From Nocardioides carbamazepini (lineage in GTDB: Bacteria > Actinomycetota > Actinomycetes > Propionibacteriales > Nocardioidaceae): a stretch of DNA of 64,000 nt. A model generated the notes under the pieces. That model searched no databases. It was not told where the DNA came from and saw nothing but the letters and a program-made list of their open reading frames with translations. This document shows positions 17,856 to 27,300 of this stretch, in pieces. The position numbers were made by a program, and so were the translations under genes. How positions within the stretch are numbered: position 1 is the first letter of the stretch; each line of letters starts with the position of its first letter. The stretch covers positions 310,001-374,000 of the forward strand of contig NZ_JAHTLF010000015.1 of assembly GCF_024614185.1 (NCBI RefSeq). The letters are read 5' to 3'.

Positions 17856-19124
17856 GTGAGGTCGTTCTGGGCGGCCCTGCCCACCGAGGGTCGGTGGCTG
17901 CTGTCCACCGTCGCGGTCCAGACGCTGGGGCGTGGCCTGACCCTGCCGTTCACGCTGATCTACCTGCACGAGGTCCGCGGCTTCGAGCTCGGCCTGTCGG
18001 GGACCCTGATGGCGCTGATCGGGGTCGTCGGCTTCCTGGTCACCGGGCCGGGCGGCGCCCTGGTCGACAGGTACGGTGCCCGCGCGGTGCTGCTGGTCGG
18101 CACCGTCGCGATGATCGTCGGCAACCTGATCCTGGCCTTCGCGACCACGCCGGCGGTCGCCGCGGTCGCGCTGGTGCTGATCGGCTTCAACTTCGGGATC
18201 TCGTGGCCGGCGTTCAACTCGCTGATCGCGGCGGTCGTCACCGGAGAGCTGCGTCAGCAGTACTTCGGCGTCAACTTCGCCCTCGTCAACCTCGGCATCG
18301 GCGTCGGTGGCGTCGTCGGCGGGCTGTTCGCCGATGTCGACCGGCCGGACACGTTCACCGCGATCTTCGTCGGGGACGCGATCACCGGCCTGGTCCCGCT
18401 CGCGCTGCTGCTCGGGCCGCTGCGCCACGTCCACGGCCGGGCAATGGCCGTCGAGGACGGCACCACGCCGGCGAGCGTGAGCTACCTGGCGATCCTCAGG
18501 CAGCCCGCGGTGCGCTGGCTGACGCTGCTCACCTTCGTCGGCACGTTCATCGGCTACGGCCAGCACGAGGCCGGCTTCCCCGGGTTCGCCCGGCAGGCCG
18601 CCGAGGTCTCCACGCGCACGATCGGCCTGGCCTTCGCGGTCAACACGGCAGTCATCGTGGTGCTGCAGTTCTCGGTGCTGAACCGGATCAAGCGCCACCT
18701 CCGCACCCGCGTCATGATGGCGATGGCGGCGATCTGGGCCGTGGCCTGGGGTCTCCTGGGCCTGTCCGGTGTCGTGCCCGGCGGCGGGGTCGCGATCGCG
18801 GGCGTGCTCGCCTACATGGCCGTCTTCGCGCTCGGCGAGACGCTGCTCCAACCCACGGTGCCGGCGATGGCCAACGACCTCGCGACCGACCACACCCGGG
18901 GCCGCTACAACGCGATCACGGCCGCGGCCTTCCAGGGAGGCGCGGTGGCCGGCCCGGTGGTGGCCGGGTTCCTGCTCCAGCACGACCTCGCGCCGGCCTA
19001 CATCGCCCTCATGGTGGCCGGCTGCGTGGCGATCGCCGTGATGGCGCTGCGGCTGGAGCGGCACGTGCCGGCAGCGGCCAACGGCCGCCCGATCGTGGCG
19101 TCCGCCACAACCGGGGACGGATGA
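17856..19124 (+). CDS. Major facilitator superfamily transporter
   Basis: 422 residues with about 12 hydrophobic segments in two halves. The MFS loop signature appears as GALVDRYGARAVLL after the second segment, with a second copy region NRIKRHLRTRVMM in the middle. Substrate unknown; drug/sugar exporters of this type are common. Start GTG 17856 lies 10 nt after the tfoX stop. It is the last conserved-looking gene before the lower-GC island. Confidence 0.82.
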   Translation: MRSFWAALPTEGRWLLSTVAVQTLGRGLTLPFTLIYLHEVRGFELGLSGTLMALIGVVGFLVTGPGGALVDRYGARAVLLVGTVAMIVGNLILAFATTPAVAAVALVLIGFNFGISWPAFNSLIAAVVTGELRQQYFGVNFALVNLGIGVGGVVGGLFADVDRPDTFTAIFVGDAITGLVPLALLLGPLRHVHGRAMAVEDGTTPASVSYLAILRQPAVRWLTLLTFVGTFIGYGQHEAGFPGFARQAAEVSTRTIGLAFAVNTAVIVVLQFSVLNRIKRHLRTRVMMAMAAIWAVAWGLLGLSGVVPGGGVAIAGVLAYMAVFALGETLLQPTVPAMANDLATDHTRGRYNAITAAAFQGGAVAGPVVAGFLLQHDLAPAYIALMVAGCVAIAVMALRLERHVPAAANGRPIVASATTGDG

Positions 19125-19347
19125 CGCCGCACGACTTCCGGGAGATCCGCCAGCGATCGTAAAGATCTCAGCCGCGAAGCACACGGTCCACGCATGATCT
19201 CGTTGAAGTCGGGCGGTGGGTCATCCGGCACCGGAACGTGAAGCTCCTGCATGTCGACAGGCGTCTCGACTGGCCCGACCTCCACAGGTCACAGACTTTG
19301 TCGCAGCTGCGCTTTCCAGAATCCTCGCGCCCCTGCGCGAACACTCA
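19125..19347. other. Junction between core chromosome and accessory island
   Basis: 223 bp with no convincing gene. Base composition falls from here on. Short minus-strand frames exist but show no recognised domain. I see no tRNA, no integrase fragment and no convincing direct repeat shared with the other island end near 23.57 kb. Confidence 0.4.
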
Positions 19348-19926
19348 TCAGCGATCGACGGTGAACCACGCCGTTGGGCCATTGGTGAGCAACGGGGCCT
19401 CTTTCGCACCGAAACCAGATGCTGCGTCCGGCCACGCGACGAAGTCCCTCTCTGCGCGACGCGCGGTGTTCTTCGTCAGCGGGTCGACGGCGAACACACC
19501 CGTCCCGCCGGCGCGTGCCAAGTTCATCAGTTCACGGACGTACTCGGCGGTGCGGGTGTCGCCTGTCGGCACGGATGCCCGCAGCTCCCCATTCCGCAAG
19601 CCGTCCTCCGCGAGGCGTGACCGCACGAGGCTCGCGAGGCCGGTGCCGACGATCGCGTAGACCCACCCTCGGCCGGACGGGTGACGCACCACATAATCAC
19701 GATGGAACGTGCCCTCGGAAATGATGCTCGTGTCGACGAGGGTGACGTGAGGGCCTGTGCACTCGCTGAGTGACTCGCGAAACGTCGGGGTGGGTGTCTC
19801 GGTTTGTTGAGGTGCGCCGACGAACCTCACCGTGGGCAGCATGATCCGAACCTCGGTGCTGAACTGTTCTTCATCCGCGGGCGTCATGAAGACGCAGAGC
19901 CGGTGGAGCTTCGATCGTGTGTTCAT
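19348..19926 (-). CDS. Unknown protein, coupled to the gene upstream
   Basis: 192 residues from ATG 19926, which overlaps the preceding stop (ATGA). I do not recognise a family. The sequence is soluble, with TPADEEQF near the N-terminus, a central TLVDTSIISEGTFHRDYVVRH and a C-terminal FAVDPLTKN region. Codon use is less GC-biased than that of flanking genes. With its partner at 19923-20609 it forms a two-gene unit. A paired effector/immunity or immunity/adaptor relation is possible but unsupported. Confidence 0.7.
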   Translation of the reverse strand: MNTRSKLHRLCVFMTPADEEQFSTEVRIMLPTVRFVGAPQQTETPTPTFRESLSECTGPHVTLVDTSIISEGTFHRDYVVRHPSGRGWVYAIVGTGLASLVRSRLAEDGLRNGELRASVPTGDTRTAEYVRELMNLARAGGTGVFAVDPLTKNTARRAERDFVAWPDAASGFGAKEAPLLTNGPTAWFTVDR

Positions 19927-20609
19927 GCGGCCAGTGGTGACGCGATCTTTGTCGCCCGGTAGGACTGCCCGTCTTTCATGGCACGCCACCGGCGCCAGTG
20001 CTTCGCCGAAAGACGGAACGGCAGGTGATTCTGAACGTGGGCGGCGGCGTCCTTCAGCCGGTCATCGGCGGGGAACGCGAGCCAGAGCGAGAGGGAGGAG
20101 GCGGTCGTGCCGAACGTGGCGCGTACCCCGGACGCGCCGAGGAGACGCCCGTAACCGTCCACGGCAAAACGACCGAATGCACCGGCGTCGAGCCCTTCGT
20201 ACGGCGTGCGTACTACGGGGTCGACCAGAGCCACCTGCGCGTTCCAGACCAGTGAGGCGAGCGGATGCCCGTGGGCGGTTACTGCTCGCGAGTCGGCGCC
20301 GCTGAAAGCGTCGAGTGCAGCATCGACGTTCTCCGGGCGAACCCGCCATTGGGTGTGCGTGCGCTGTCGACTCTGCGGTCCCCCGAGGTGCCCTGCCGCG
20401 AACGCTTCGAAGCGGTCTGCGATGTCGGGCGGACCCCCGGCCCACAGCCGGAAGGACAACTCCGGTGCGCCGACGGTCAGGACCGCGGCATCGAGGAAAG
20501 CCTGGACTGTCTCGTAGGCCGTGCGGGGGTTCCTGGTGCGAAGCGAGTGCGCACCGCCCGCTGAGGCGGGCAACCCGTCGTAGGTCACGACCTCCTGATT
20601 CGATGTCAC
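19923..20609 (-). CDS. Unknown island protein
   Basis: 228 residues from GTG 20609. Unrecognised. Features: a polar N-terminus, LRTRNPRTAYETVQAFLDAA near residue 30, a weakly hydrophobic middle and a basic C-terminal block HLPFRLSAKHWRRWRAMK. That block reminds me of small immunity-type proteins, but this is an impression, not an identification. The start has GGAGG almost touching the GTG, so the exact start is uncertain. Divergent from the LRR gene across 130 bp. Confidence 0.65.
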   Translation of the reverse strand: MTSNQEVVTYDGLPASAGGAHSLRTRNPRTAYETVQAFLDAAVLTVGAPELSFRLWAGGPPDIADRFEAFAAGHLGGPQSRQRTHTQWRVRPENVDAALDAFSGADSRAVTAHGHPLASLVWNAQVALVDPVVRTPYEGLDAGAFGRFAVDGYGRLLGASGVRATFGTTASSLSLWLAFPADDRLKDAAAHVQNHLPFRLSAKHWRRWRAMKDGQSYRATKIASPLAA

Positions 20610-20738
20610 CCCTCCATTATCCCGGCTGCCGGACACACGCGGCGCGTGCGCGGCTGCGGCTGCGGCTGCGGCAGGAACGACGACAGGACGCACAGCTAAT
20701 CTGGACGGTGGGGTGGACGACAGTCGGCGGAGTCAGGG

Positions 20739-21590
20739 ATGAGTGAGGGCGTCATGAGTAAGCGGACGATGGTGTTGCACAGCGCGCACCAGCACCAGTT
20801 CGACGTGCCGGACAGGGATCTCGTGTTCTACGACCAGCCTTACGACACCGAGCAGCTGTCGCGCATCGCCGATGTACACCTGTGGTCTCCACTTGACGGG
20901 CCCATCGACCGTCTCCCTGAGATCATCACAGCGATGACGAGGTTGAAAGCCCTCAGCATCGGGCCGGGGAGGGTCCTCCCCACTGTCGTCACTCAACTGC
21001 GGCAGGGCGATCTGCCCGACAGTCTGGAAAAGCTCTCCGTGCACATCGGCGAGCGGACCCTGGTGTGGCCAGATGTGGTGGTGCCGAACCTGCAGACCCT
21101 CTACGTCGGCGAACCCTTCCGATTCAAGAATGAGCACTTCCCCAAACTCCGGGCGCTCTCCGTCTACCCGCAGAGGTCTCTGAACAATGTGCGGGAGGCG
21201 CTCGAACTGTCGCTAGAAGAACTGAACCTGTTGAATGTGCCCACCGACGACGAGATTTTCCGCCTCCTCGAACCGGTCGGGCTTCGCCGGCTCGGGCTGA
21301 TCGGCGGACGCACATTGAAGGGCTTGACCGGCATCCGCGCTCTCCCCCAGTTGGAGTCGCTGCGGCTGAAGAACCTCACGGCCCTGGGCGACATCTCCGA
21401 ACTGGCGACCCTGCACCGACTGGAAGTCCTGAACATCCAGTACTGCAAGAAGATCACCGGCATCGCGGCCATCAACGACCTCCCGGCCCTGCGCAGGCTC
21501 ACCCTCGTGGGCTGCGGGACTGTCGGCCTGCACACGATCGAGCAGAAGATGTCGACACTGGACTGGGCCAACACGGGCGCGACCACGTGA
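20739..21590 (+). CDS. Leucine-rich-repeat protein
   Basis: 283 residues, no signal peptide. From about residue 55 on there are irregular leucine-rich repeats of 21-25 residues (LKALSIGPG, LEKLSVHIG, LQTLYVGEP, LRALSVYPQ, LEELNLLNV, LRRLGLIGG, LESLRLKNL, LEVLNIQYC, LRRLTLVGC). Such cytoplasmic LRR proteins occur as immunity or adaptor proteins in polymorphic-toxin loci, but no toxin is adjacent. Start may be ATG 20739 (GGAG 7-10 nt upstream) or 20754. Lies in the lower-GC island. Confidence 0.8.
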   Translation: MSEGVMSKRTMVLHSAHQHQFDVPDRDLVFYDQPYDTEQLSRIADVHLWSPLDGPIDRLPEIITAMTRLKALSIGPGRVLPTVVTQLRQGDLPDSLEKLSVHIGERTLVWPDVVVPNLQTLYVGEPFRFKNEHFPKLRALSVYPQRSLNNVREALELSLEELNLLNVPTDDEIFRLLEPVGLRRLGLIGGRTLKGLTGIRALPQLESLRLKNLTALGDISELATLHRLEVLNIQYCKKITGIAAINDLPALRRLTLVGCGTVGLHTIEQKMSTLDWANTGATT

Positions 21591-21624
21591 CCGTCCGCCT
21601 GTAGAGACTGCTCGGCAAAACCTC

Positions 21625-22158
21625 ATGAGCATGACGAAGCTCTTCCGACTTGCGGCCGAGTGCTTGCAGGAAGCCGGTTGGACATATGAGCCGTCTCTGT
21701 CCGCAGCAGACGGTCTTCCCTCCGCGCTGCAGACGGCACCCGAGACGGCGATCCACTGGGTATCCTCGTTCTCACTACTGTCGAGCCCAGACGAGGCCGT
21801 CTGGTTCTTGTCTCGCGACGACTACTCCAAGGAAACGGAGAGCGCGTTCGCGTGGAACGAGCTTGAACAGCTGAGCGCCCAGGCCGCTGCAACGAATGAC
21901 GAGGCAGTCGCGGTCTCCCGTTTTTGGAAGCGCCACCTACCCATTCTGCTCGCCGTTCGCAGCGGATATGAGTACCTGGCAGTGCGAGATGACGGAGCGG
22001 TCGTCCATGGAACTGGACCAGAGTTCGAGGAGGCCGTTGTCGTGTTCCCCCACCTCGAGGATCTACTGAGGCACATCAGCGCGCGGCCAGCCGGACGAGA
22101 CCACTTCGTCGATAGGCTACTTTTCAATACCATCAGCAATCCCGAAGCTTGGTCGTGA
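21625..22158 (+). CDS. SUKH/SMI1-KNR4-like protein
   Basis: 177 residues. The C-terminal third (GYEYLAVRDDGAVVHGTGPEFEEAVVVFPHLEDLLRHI) has the strand-strand-helix pattern of SUKH-superfamily domains, which mostly serve as immunity proteins against contact-dependent or polymorphic toxins. The N-terminal part is not typical, so the assignment is tentative. GC content is visibly lower than in neighbours and rare codons such as AGA, TTG and TTT occur. It follows the LRR gene by 34 nt on the same strand, probably cotranscribed. Confidence 0.65.
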   Translation: MSMTKLFRLAAECLQEAGWTYEPSLSAADGLPSALQTAPETAIHWVSSFSLLSSPDEAVWFLSRDDYSKETESAFAWNELEQLSAQAAATNDEAVAVSRFWKRHLPILLAVRSGYEYLAVRDDGAVVHGTGPEFEEAVVVFPHLEDLLRHISARPAGRDHFVDRLLFNTISNPEAWS

Positions 22159-22300
22159 GCTCGAGTTCGTGAGCATTCGGCGATCGGCAATGCCATTCCG
22201 GAATCTCTGTGCTCACGGCCCGCGGGAGTAGAACGATGCTCGTTCAGCTGCCTCGACCGCGCGATGACGCCCGGGACGTCGATCACAGCGTGCCGGACCG
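22159..22300. other. Convergent intergenic spacer in the island
   Basis: 142 bp between the SUKH-like and pentapeptide genes. The only structure seen is a loose pairing of GTGAGCA (22169-22175) with TGCTCAC (22210-22216) enclosing a 34-nt loop, a weak candidate for a terminator. Confidence 0.3.
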
Positions 22301-23059
22301 CTACCTCGCACCCTCCGGGTCCAAGGGCGGATCGTCCGCGCGCCCGGCAGCCGCGGCAGCCGCGTAGCGCTGCGCGTACGCTTCAAGCGCAGCTTCGGAT
22401 TGCTCTTCACCGTCCCATTGGTCCGGTAGCGGCTCGCCCTCACGACTTGAGCGTGTGACGCGCGCGAGACCGAACGCGACGGACGTGTTCGAGAATGCGC
22501 ACCGGGTGAAGCTCGTTCCCGCGGAGAACGTGGCGTCGACGAACGTGCAGTCCGTGAAGGTGGTATCCGAGAAGTCAGCTCCGCTGAGGTCGGCGCCGTC
22601 GAAGATGCACCGTTCGAATCGAGTATTCGGCAACGACCTCAACGTGCGCAGATTCGCTCCCGTGAAGTCACACGCCGTGACCTGCGTGCCGATCGCCAGC
22701 CCCTTCAACGATGCCGCACGGAAGCTGCATCGCACGAAGCTGCGGTCGAACCGGGGCTGCCCTGAAAGCGACACTGAATCGAACAGGCAGTCGGAGAGCT
22801 CGGACTCGAAGAACATCAGGCGGCCTCGCGCATGGCGGAAATCGGCGCGGGACAACGTGATGAACCGGAACTGCAGGCCTTCACGCCCCGATTTCACGCC
22901 GCGCAAGTCGAGCCGGCCCTCGTCCGTCCTCGGCCAGTCGGTGTCGAACTGATGCGGCCCCTTGACGATGCGCGCCTGCTGCAGAGCCTGCTCCTGCAGC
23001 GCAGCCAGCCGATCAGGTGTCCACCGGCGTGACAGCTCGGCAGCGCCAGGCCCTTTCAC
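22301..23059 (-). CDS. Pentapeptide-repeat protein
   Basis: 252 residues from GTG 23059. A run of A(D/N)LXX-type pentapeptides between about 70 and 200 (for example SRADF, SDCLF, ARSFV-like, GADLSGADF, TDCTF) predicts a right-handed quadrilateral beta-helix. The C-terminal 45 residues are Ala-rich and acidic. Pentapeptide proteins can mimic DNA and protect gyrase or act as immunity factors; no specific target can be named. GTG overlaps the stop of the upstream gene (GTGA). Confidence 0.8.
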   Translation of the reverse strand: MKGPGAAELSRRWTPDRLAALQEQALQQARIVKGPHQFDTDWPRTDEGRLDLRGVKSGREGLQFRFITLSRADFRHARGRLMFFESELSDCLFDSVSLSGQPRFDRSFVRCSFRAASLKGLAIGTQVTACDFTGANLRTLRSLPNTRFERCIFDGADLSGADFSDTTFTDCTFVDATFSAGTSFTRCAFSNTSVAFGLARVTRSSREGEPLPDQWDGEEQSEAALEAYAQRYAAAAAAGRADDPPLDPEGAR

Positions 23060-23460
23060 TGGCTCATCCTCTCGGCAGCAGGCGTATCAGGAGCTGGACG
23101 TGCGCCGGGCGCGGGCTCCTCGTCGACGAGGAGCGCGATCTTCCTTAGGTCCGCGTCCGCGTCGACGGTAGCGTCACGAGCGGCGATGCGACTGATGAGA
23201 TCGGCGACTGCCATGTGAATCGTCTGCCGTAGGAAGGTGACCGGATCAGAGGCGGCGCTGGCATCGTCGTTGCCGATCCGAATCTCTCCCGTGACGGTGC
23301 GTCGCGACAGAAACACCCGCGGTGTCCGTAGCCCGGACGGGCTGGGCACCGGCGTGATCTCGCCACCGACCGTCAGGAAGAGGTCGAAATGATAGGAGAA
23401 GCGCACAGTGCGCACGCGCTGCTTGATCCGCGCGAGGTCCTCGATGAAGCCCGCCCGCAC
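23056..23460 (-). CDS. Unknown island protein, probably frameshifted at its N-terminus
   Basis: 134 codons from GTG 23460, but there is no Shine-Dalgarno, and the protein starts abruptly in what looks like the middle of a helix (RAGFIEDLARIKQRV). Immediately upstream, in another frame (23563 to about 23462), GTG opens METTAYGDALRAVLDP and LSVLHRATTV, which reads like the missing N-terminus. A one-base change near 23461-23470 would join them to a product of about 168 residues. The rest is soluble, with TPRVFLSRRTVTGEIRIG. No family recognised. GTGA-coupled to the pentapeptide gene. Confidence 0.55.
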   Translation of the reverse strand: MRAGFIEDLARIKQRVRTVRFSYHFDLFLTVGGEITPVPSPSGLRTPRVFLSRRTVTGEIRIGNDDASAASDPVTFLRQTIHMAVADLISRIAARDATVDADADLRKIALLVDEEPAPGARPAPDTPAAERMSQ

Positions 23461-23614
23461 CGACGGTCGTGGCGCGATGGAGCACGGAGAGTCGGGCGGC
23501 CGTTGACTGCGACACCGGATCGAGCACGGCTCTCAGCGCATCACCGTACGCGGTAGTCTCCACCGAATCAGTCTATCGACAGCAACGGCAGGCGCGGCGT
23601 CGTACCGGAGCCGG

Positions 23615-24286
23615 TCAGGCAGCCGTCCCGGCGCTGGCGAACCACAGCGTGCGGTGCGTCCAGTCGCCCGGCCCCAGCCGCCTGCCGGAGCAGACCACGA
23701 TGACCACCTCGGGCGGCCCGTCGACCGCGTCCCAGCCCGGGAAGCCGTCGCGGGCGAGCACCTCGCTCCGCTCGGTCACGGTGTAGCAGGCCACCTGCTT
23801 CCCGGCGCCCTTGCCGGCGGCCAGCACGATCCGGCCGCCGACCTCGAGGCCGGCGAGGAGCTTGTTGCCCATCGCGGAGCCGTCGGGCCAGGTATGGGTG
23901 TTGAGCAGCACGTGCCCCTGCGCCGATCCCGGCTCGATGCCGCCGCGGTCCCAGGCGAAGGACAGCTTGTCCGAGACCGGCGGAACCCCGGGCACACCGG
24001 CGCCGTCGCGCGGCAGCGCCAGGACCCGCGCCCCCTTCGCGACCCCGGCGACGCTGACCGAGGTCGGCACGAACCCTGCCGATGCCGGTCTCTCGCACGG
24101 GTCGGTCCGGGTCGGCGGCGGCTCGGGCGGCGGCGTGGGCGTCACGACAGGGGTGGGTACGGCGGCCGGCCGCTCCGGCTCCTCCCCGCCGCGCAGCAGC
24201 AGCCAGGCGAGCAGCACGGCGACGACGAGCCCGACCACGCCCGCCACCAGCACGCCGTCGCGCCGGTACCTCTGATCCACAGCCAC
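23615..24286 (-). CDS. Class F-type sortase
   Basis: 223 residues from GTG 24286. One N-terminal membrane anchor (about 9-30), a Pro/Thr-rich linker, then a sortase domain. The catalytic His is in LNTHTW, Cys in VVCSG and Arg in THRTLWFA. This compact His-Cys-Arg arrangement is typical of actinobacterial class F sortases, which attach sorting-signal proteins to the cell wall. None of the secreted proteins in this window ends in an LPXTG-like signal, so its substrates lie elsewhere. Divergent from lhr; it bounds the island. Confidence 0.85.
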   Translation of the reverse strand: MAVDQRYRRDGVLVAGVVGLVVAVLLAWLLLRGGEEPERPAAVPTPVVTPTPPPEPPPTRTDPCERPASAGFVPTSVSVAGVAKGARVLALPRDGAGVPGVPPVSDKLSFAWDRGGIEPGSAQGHVLLNTHTWPDGSAMGNKLLAGLEVGGRIVLAAGKGAGKQVACYTVTERSEVLARDGFPGWDAVDGPPEVVIVVCSGRRLGPGDWTHRTLWFASAGTAA

Positions 24287-24333
24287 CCGCCCATTGTGAC
24301 GGCGGTGTCGGTGCGGTGCGGGAGGATGGCGCA

Positions 24334-27300
24334 ATGGTGGACCCCCTGGCCTGGTTCAGCGAGGCGACCCGCACGTGGTTCCGTGCGGCGTTCGCCGAGC
24401 CCACCGCCGCCCAGGCCGGCGCCTGGGACGCGATCGCGCGCGGTCAGCACACCCTCGTCGTCGCGCCGACCGGCTCCGGCAAGACCCTCAGCGCCTTCCT
24501 GGCCGGACTCGACCGGCTGCTGACCACTCCGGCACCCGCGGACCGGCTGCAACGCACCCGGGTCCTCTACGTGTCACCGCTCAAGGCGCTGGCCGTCGAC
24601 GTCGAGCGCAACCTGCGTGCGCCGCTCACCGGCATCCGGCAGACCGCCGAGCGGATCGACCCCGGCCACCCGCTGCCCGAGGTGAGCGTCGGCATCCGCT
24701 CCGGCGACACCCCGGCCAACGAGCGCCGCCGGCTCGCCACCCGGCCACCCGACGTGCTCATCACGACGCCCGAGTCGCTCTTCCTCATCCTCACCAGCCA
24801 GGCCCGCGAGACCCTGCGCGGCATCGAGACGGTGATCCTCGACGAGGTGCACGCCGTCGCCGGCACCAAGCGCGGAGCCCACCTGGCGCTGAGCCTCGAG
24901 CGCCTCGACGCACTGCTTCCCCGGCCCGCGCAGCGGGTGGGGCTGTCCGCGACCGTGCGCCCGACCGAGGAGGTCGCCCGCTTCCTCGGCGGTGCCGCGC
25001 CGGTGGAGATCGTCGCCCCGCCGACCCGCAAGGAGTGGGACCTGCGCGTGGAGGTGCCCGTCGAGGACATGACCGAGCTCGGCCAGCTCGTCGAGGATGA
25101 CGACCCGACCGCTCCCCCCGCCCGCGCGAGCATCTGGCCCCACGTCGAGCGGCGCGTCGCGGAGCTCATCGGCGAGCACCGCTCGACCATCGTGTTCACC
25201 AACGGCCGGCGCACGGCCGAGCGACTGACCGCGCGCCTCAACGAGATCGCCGCCGAGGTGACGACCGAGGGGATCACGCCGCCCGCGCAGATCATGGCCC
25301 AGTCCGGTGCGGCCGTCGGCGCCGCACCGGTGCTGGCCCGGACCCACCACGGGTCGGTCTCCAAGGAGCAGCGCGCCCTGGTCGAGGACGACCTGAAGTC
25401 CGGCCGGCTGCCGGCCGTGGTCGCGACCAGCAGCCTGGAGCTCGGCATCGACATGGGCGCGGTCGACCTCGTCCTCCAGATCGCCTCGCCGCCCAGCGTC
25501 GCCAGCGCCTTGCAGCGCGTGGGCCGGGCGGGCCACCAGGTCGGCGAGACCTCGTCCGGTGTCTTCTTCCCCCAGCACCGTGGCGACCTCGCTCCCGCGG
25601 CGGTCGCCGTCGCCCGGATGCGCACGGGCGGCATCGAGGCGCTGCGGGTTCCGGCCAACCCGCTCGACGTGCTCGCCCAGCAGGTCGTCGCCGCGACGGC
25701 CGCCGACGAGTGGGACGTCGACGAGCTGTTCGCCCTCGTGCGCCGCAGCGCGCCCTACGCGCAGCTTCCCCGGTCGGCCTACGACGCCGTGCTCGACCTG
25801 CTCGCCGGGCGCTACCCCTCCGACGAGTTCGCCGAGCTCCGTCCCCGGATCACCTGGGACCGGGTCACGGGCCTGATCAGCGGGCGCCCCGGAGCGCAAC
25901 GGCTGGCCGTCACCAGCGGTGGCACCATCCCCGACCGCGGGCTCTACGGCGTCTTCCTCGCCGGCGAGGGCACCAACCGCCGCGTCGGCGAGCTCGACGA
26001 GGAGATGGTCTACGAGAGCCGGGTCGGCGACGTGTTCGCGCTCGGCGCGACCAGCTGGCGGATCGAGGACATCACCCACGACCGCGTCATCGTCACTCCG
26101 GCGCCCGGGGTGCCGGGCCGGCTGCCGTTCTGGAAGGGCGACACCGCAGGACGGCCGACCGAGCTCGGTGAGGCGATCGGCGCGTTCACCCGCGAGCTCG
26201 CCGCCCTGCCCGCCGCCGACGCCGTGGCCCGGGCCCGCGAGGTCGGACTCGACGACAACGCCGCCGCCAACCTGGTCGCCTACCTCCGCGAGCAGGTCGA
26301 GGCCACCCGGGTGCTCCCCAGCGACACGACCGTGCTGGTGGAGCGGTTCCGTGACGAGCTCGGCGACTGGCGCCTGGCCGTCCACTCCCCCTACGGCACC
26401 GCGGTCCACGCGCCCTGGGCGCTGGCCATCAACGCGCGCCTGCGCGAGCGCTACGGCGTCGACGGGCAGGCGCTCGCCGCCGACGACGGGATCGTGATCC
26501 GGATCCCCGACACCGACGCGGAGCCGCCGGGTGCCGACCTGATCGCGTTCGAGCCCGACGAGATCGAGGAGATCGTCACCCGGGAGGTCGGCGGCTCCGC
26601 GCTCTTCGCCGCACGGTTCCGCGAGTGCGCCGCGCGGGCGCTGCTGCTCCCGCGCCGCGACCCCGGCCGACGCTCGCCGCTGTGGCAGCAGCGACAGCGG
26701 GCGGCGGCGCTGCTCGAGGTCGCCGCCCGCTACCCCGCGTTCCCGATCGTCCTCGAGACCGTCCGCGAGGTGCTCAACGACGTCTACGACCTGCCCGGCC
26801 TGACCGCGCTCCTGCGCCGGGTCGACCGGCGCGAGGTCACCGTCAGCGAGGTCGAGACGACCCAGCCGTCGCCGTACTCGCGGACGTTGATGTTCGGCTA
26901 CGTCGCCCAGTTCGTCTACGAAGGCGACTCGCCGCTGGCCGAGCGGCGGGCCGCCGCGCTCACCCTCGACCAGGGACTGCTCGCCGAGCTGCTCGGCCGC
27001 GCCGAGCTGCGCGAGCTGCTCGACCCCGACGTGCTGGCCGAGGTCGAGGCCGAGCTCCAGCGCACCACGCCCGAGCGGCGGGCCCGCGATGCCGAGGGGC
27101 TGGCGGACCTGCTCCGGCTGCTCGGCCCGCTCAGCGCCGCCGAGGTCGCCGCGCGCGCCCGCGACGACGCCCCCGTCACCGACTGGCTCGCCGACCTGGT
27201 CGCGGCCCGGCGGGTGGTCGAGGTCCGGATGCCCCACGGCGACGCGTGGGCCGTCGTCGAGGACGTGGCCCGGCTCCGTGACGGACTCGGGGTGCCGGCG

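Noticed and set aside
20640..20680. GGCTGC hexanucleotide run
   Set aside because: Short three- to four-copy run in the promoter region of island genes; too short to claim a regulatory or phase-variable repeat.
22610..22630. GTTCGAATC resembling a tRNA T-loop
   Set aside because: It lies inside the pentapeptide-repeat gene and no acceptor, D or anticodon stems surround it.
19125..23614. Integrated phage or integrative element
   Set aside because: No integrase, excisionase, portal, replication gene, flanking tRNA or convincing direct repeats were found at the island borders.
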